Shown: positions 5,640 to 7,221 of the stretch, in pieces | How positions within the stretch are numbered: the first letter of the stretch is position 1 | Layout: every line of letters starts with the position of its first letter | Origin: Ktedonobacteraceae bacterium | GTDB taxonomy: Bacteria > Chloroflexota > Ktedonobacteria > Ktedonobacterales > Ktedonobacteraceae | Assembly: GCA_014896635.1 (NCBI GenBank) | Contig: JADBKA010000242.1 | Coordinates: forward strand, 1 to 7,221 | Length of the DNA: 7,221 nucleotides | Reading direction: 5' to 3' | Notes under the pieces: model-generated | What the model saw: only the letters and a program-made list of their open reading frames with translations | Databases searched by the model: none | What the model was told of the DNA's origin: nothing | Program-made: the position numbers and the translations under genes

Positions 5640-6143
5640 ATGCAAGTATGGCAGGCGGCATTGATCGCCCTGCTCTGTTACCTGGGGGCGCTCACAACGC
5701 CCTGGGTACTGGGTACGACGGGTGGCTGGTACGTCATCACTCGCCCGCTCGTCGCAGGATTTCTCTGCGGGCTGATTCTGGTCCTCCGCTTCGCCGCTCC
5801 ATCCGGCGTGAAGCTCGAAGCTCTTACCGTAGAGAAAGCAGCCGAACGCTTGCGGGATCTCAGCAAGGGTAACGACCGTATTATCCTGCTTACAAAGGTC
5901 CCCAGAACGTTCTTGCATCTGGTGGAGAAGGGCTATCGTCCTTCTGATATCAACTTTGGCGCGATGGCGCACAAAGCAAATTCACGCAACGTTGCTCCCA
6001 ATTGCGATCTTTCAGCCGAAGAGATTGCGGACGCAGAGAAACTCCATCAGCAGAATATTCGCATCTGGATTCAACTGGTGCCGTTCGGCGGACAGAAACC
6101 CATCGAGTGGGGAGTAGCACGTAAAAAGGCAGGGTTAAAATAG
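5640..6143 (+). CDS. Chimeric PTS protein: IIC N-terminus joined to the C-terminal half of a sorbose/mannose-type IIB
   Basis: The 167-residue product has two parts. Residues ~1-47 are hydrophobic and resemble the beginning of PTS EIIC of the mannose/sorbose family (MQVWQAALIALLCYLG, then TRPLVAGFLCGLIL). Residues ~48-165 match the C-terminal half of a IIB subunit of the same family: GVKLEALTVEKAAERL (56-71), then INFGAMAHK (104-112) and IRIWIQLVPF (140-149). The N-terminal half of IIB, which carries the phosphorylated His (typically R-x-I-H-G-Q), is missing, as is most of IIC. It cannot relay phosphate as a normal IIB. The start is strong: GGAGG (5628-5632), seven bases before the ATG. The fusion is in frame with no stop, so a protein is probably made. 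It most likely arose by deletion in a IIC-IIB gene cluster. A new role for a membrane-tethered IIB fragment cannot be excluded. The HAD phosphatase follows after 121 bases. Confidence 0.75.
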   Translation: MQVWQAALIALLCYLGALTTPWVLGTTGGWYVITRPLVAGFLCGLILVLRFAAPSGVKLEALTVEKAAERLRDLSKGNDRIILLTKVPRTFLHLVEKGYRPSDINFGAMAHKANSRNVAPNCDLSAEEIADAEKLHQQNIRIWIQLVPFGGQKPIEWGVARKKAGLK

Positions 6144-6157
6144 ATATTTCTGAAGTA

Positions 6158-6192
6158 TGGAATCACGTCAAGAATAGGAAAAAGTGATTCCA
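6158..6192. repeat. Perfect 9-bp inverted repeat between the PTS chimera and the HAD gene
   Basis: TGGAATCAC (6158-6166) pairs with GTGATTCCA (6184-6192) over a 17-base purine-rich loop. It starts 15 bases after the PTS chimera stop. A TTTTAT stretch occurs only ~15 bases after the stem, so it is at best a weak terminator. An operator or transcript-stabilising hairpin for the next gene is equally possible. Confidence 0.45.
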
Positions 6193-6264
6193 GGCACGGT
6201 TCCCGGTATTTTATCGAATCAGTGAATGATAGAAGATCCGGTAGATAGGGACTGAACAAATCTG

Positions 6265-7110
6265 ATGGCAAACTCTTTTGGTCTGGTGGCTATAGATGTT
6301 GATGGCACATTAATAAACACGGAGAATCGTTTAACCGCAGCTACAAAGGCTGCGATAGGCGCTGTGCAGGCGCAGGGGACCGGTGTAACGCTGGTTTCCG
6401 GGCGACCCAGGCTGACAGTCAGGCCACTGCTTGCCGAACTGGATATCAGGCTGCCCTATATCAGTTCGGGTGGCGCTCATATCGTCGATCCGGTCAACAA
6501 TGCGACACTCTACTATCGTTCGCTGGAGCGTGAGCACCTGATCACGATTATAGATCTGGCACGGGCAGCAAAGGTGTCTCTTATCACTCAGGAAGCGGAT
6601 CGTCTTTTTTATGAGGGGAACCTGGAAATGTTGTACCATCTTTCCAGGCTCGCCAGAATCGATATTACTGTTGCTGACGAGTTCAAGTTTAACTTTATCC
6701 ATGTAGATGATATTTCAAGAGTAGACAGCGAGCCGCTTAAAATCACTGCATGCGGTGAACCTGAGATTGTGGCGGGTATTGAGAAGCAACTGCGACAGTA
6801 TCAGCTACCAATCTTTATGACTTACTCGGCACCAACATTTCTGGAGATCACATCAATACAGGCAAACAAGGGTGAGGCGCTCCGCCGCCTGGCTGATTAT
6901 CTCACTATTCCTCTGGAACGCATTCTTGCCATCGGCGATAGCCGCAACGATATCAGCATGCTTGAACTCGCAGGCACCGCTGTCGCAGTTAACAATGCTC
7001 CCCCGGAGGTCAAGGCTGTTACCGACCTGGTGGCGCCTTCAAATGATGAGGATGGGGTCGCCTGGGCGCTGGATAGACTGGTTCTCTCCCGGCGGGAAGG
7101 CCGCCTGTGA
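6265..7110 (+). CDS. Cof-type HAD-superfamily phosphatase (class IIB cap)
   Basis: This 281-residue protein is a haloacid-dehalogenase-superfamily phosphatase. Motif I is AIDVDGT (9-15), with nucleophile Asp11 and acid/base Asp13; motif II is Ser45 in LVSGRP; motif III is Lys202 in NKGEAL; motif IV is GDSRNDISML (224-233), with Mg-binding Asp225 and Asp229. The cap between motifs II and III is of the C2B/Cof type, whose members usually act on sugar phosphates, nucleotides or flavin cofactors. The exact substrate cannot be told from sequence. Length is normal for the family and all catalytic residues are present. The ATG is well placed relative to motif I and an in-frame TGA lies just upstream (6253-6255), but the ribosome binding site is weak (GGGA, 13 bases away). 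It follows the PTS remnant, so a former role in the same sugar pathway is possible. Confidence 0.92.
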   Translation: MANSFGLVAIDVDGTLINTENRLTAATKAAIGAVQAQGTGVTLVSGRPRLTVRPLLAELDIRLPYISSGGAHIVDPVNNATLYYRSLEREHLITIIDLARAAKVSLITQEADRLFYEGNLEMLYHLSRLARIDITVADEFKFNFIHVDDISRVDSEPLKITACGEPEIVAGIEKQLRQYQLPIFMTYSAPTFLEITSIQANKGEALRRLADYLTIPLERILAIGDSRNDISMLELAGTAVAVNNAPPEVKAVTDLVAPSNDEDGVAWALDRLVLSRREGRL

Positions 7111-7141
7111 TCTCTGAAAAACGTCATTCTGTAGGATAGAG

Positions 7142-7156
7142 CAGGATCAAATCCTG
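7142..7156. repeat. Small palindrome upstream of the last, partial gene
   Basis: CAGGAT, loop CAA, ATCCTG: a perfect 6-bp stem, extendable by an A-T pair and a G-T wobble. It lies between the HAD stop and the next start, 40 bases before that ATG, where an operator or a short hairpin would fit. There is no T-run after it. Confidence 0.35.
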
Positions 7157-7196
7157 TTGAGATGCAGGCATGGATGAAACAAATGGAGGAAAAGTC

Positions 7197-7221
7197 ATGC
7201 TACCACGCCGGGCCAGAAAAA
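7197..7221 (+). CDS. Start of an unidentified gene, cut by the window edge
   Basis: An ATG at 7197 follows a strong ribosome binding site, GGAGGA (7185-7190), six bases upstream. Only MLPRRARK is visible, a basic start with no family assignment possible. An in-frame ATG at 7170 would add nine residues but lacks a comparable binding site. It lies 86 bases after the HAD gene on the same strand and may be cotranscribed with it. Confidence 0.5.

Noticed and set aside
1..7221. CRISPR arrays, tRNA or rRNA genes, transposases
   Set aside because: No regularly spaced direct repeats, no cloverleaf or rRNA-like segments, and no transposase motifs were seen on either strand.

Overview
The window looks like chromosomal DNA from a bacterium with a fairly large, mixed-composition genome. 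My best guess is the Ktedonobacteria (Chloroflexota). This rests on the short cysteinyl-tRNA-ligase-like protein with a CGVTPYDTTHLGH signature, the style of the alpha/beta hydrolase, and GC-rich housekeeping genes beside AT-rich acquired DNA. It is recalled family knowledge, not a search result, and the taxon is tentative.

Layout, left to right. Positions 1-221 are a GC-rich, palindrome-rich non-coding leader. A membrane-anchored alpha/beta hydrolase follows at 222-1211 (+), with Asp where the nucleophile Ser is expected. Positions 1212-1303 are a convergent gap packed with competing GC-rich stems. A gamma-class N6-adenine DNA methyltransferase runs at 1304-3136 (-); it is clearly AT-richer than its neighbours and its first ~50 residues look like the start of a XamI-type restriction endonuclease. 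A 141-base gap holds a plausible promoter for the methyltransferase. Next is a short cysS-like gene (3278-4465, -), preceded in its transcript by tatD (4514-5290, -), so tatD-cysS is probably one housekeeping operon. A ~350-base divergent intergenic region (5291-5639) carries a perfect 10-bp inverted repeat and overlapping smaller ones. Then come a small in-frame chimera of a PTS IIC N-terminus and the C-terminal half of a PTS IIB (5640-6143, +), a Cof-type HAD phosphatase (6265-7110, +), and the first codons of another gene with a strong ribosome binding site (7197 to the edge).

How the genes relate. tatD and cysS are housekeeping functions (metal-dependent nuclease; cysteine activation). 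The methyltransferase looks like the surviving modification half of a decayed restriction-modification unit next to that operon. The PTS fragment and the HAD phosphatase could be leftovers of a sugar uptake and sugar-phosphate cluster, but the PTS fragment lacks the phosphorylated histidine and cannot work as a IIB.

No complete, obviously new multi-gene system is visible. The most interesting signals are the two in-frame chimeras (restriction enzyme start joined to methyltransferase; PTS IIC joined to IIB), the Ser-to-Asp nucleophile change in the hydrolase, and the truncated cysteine ligase.
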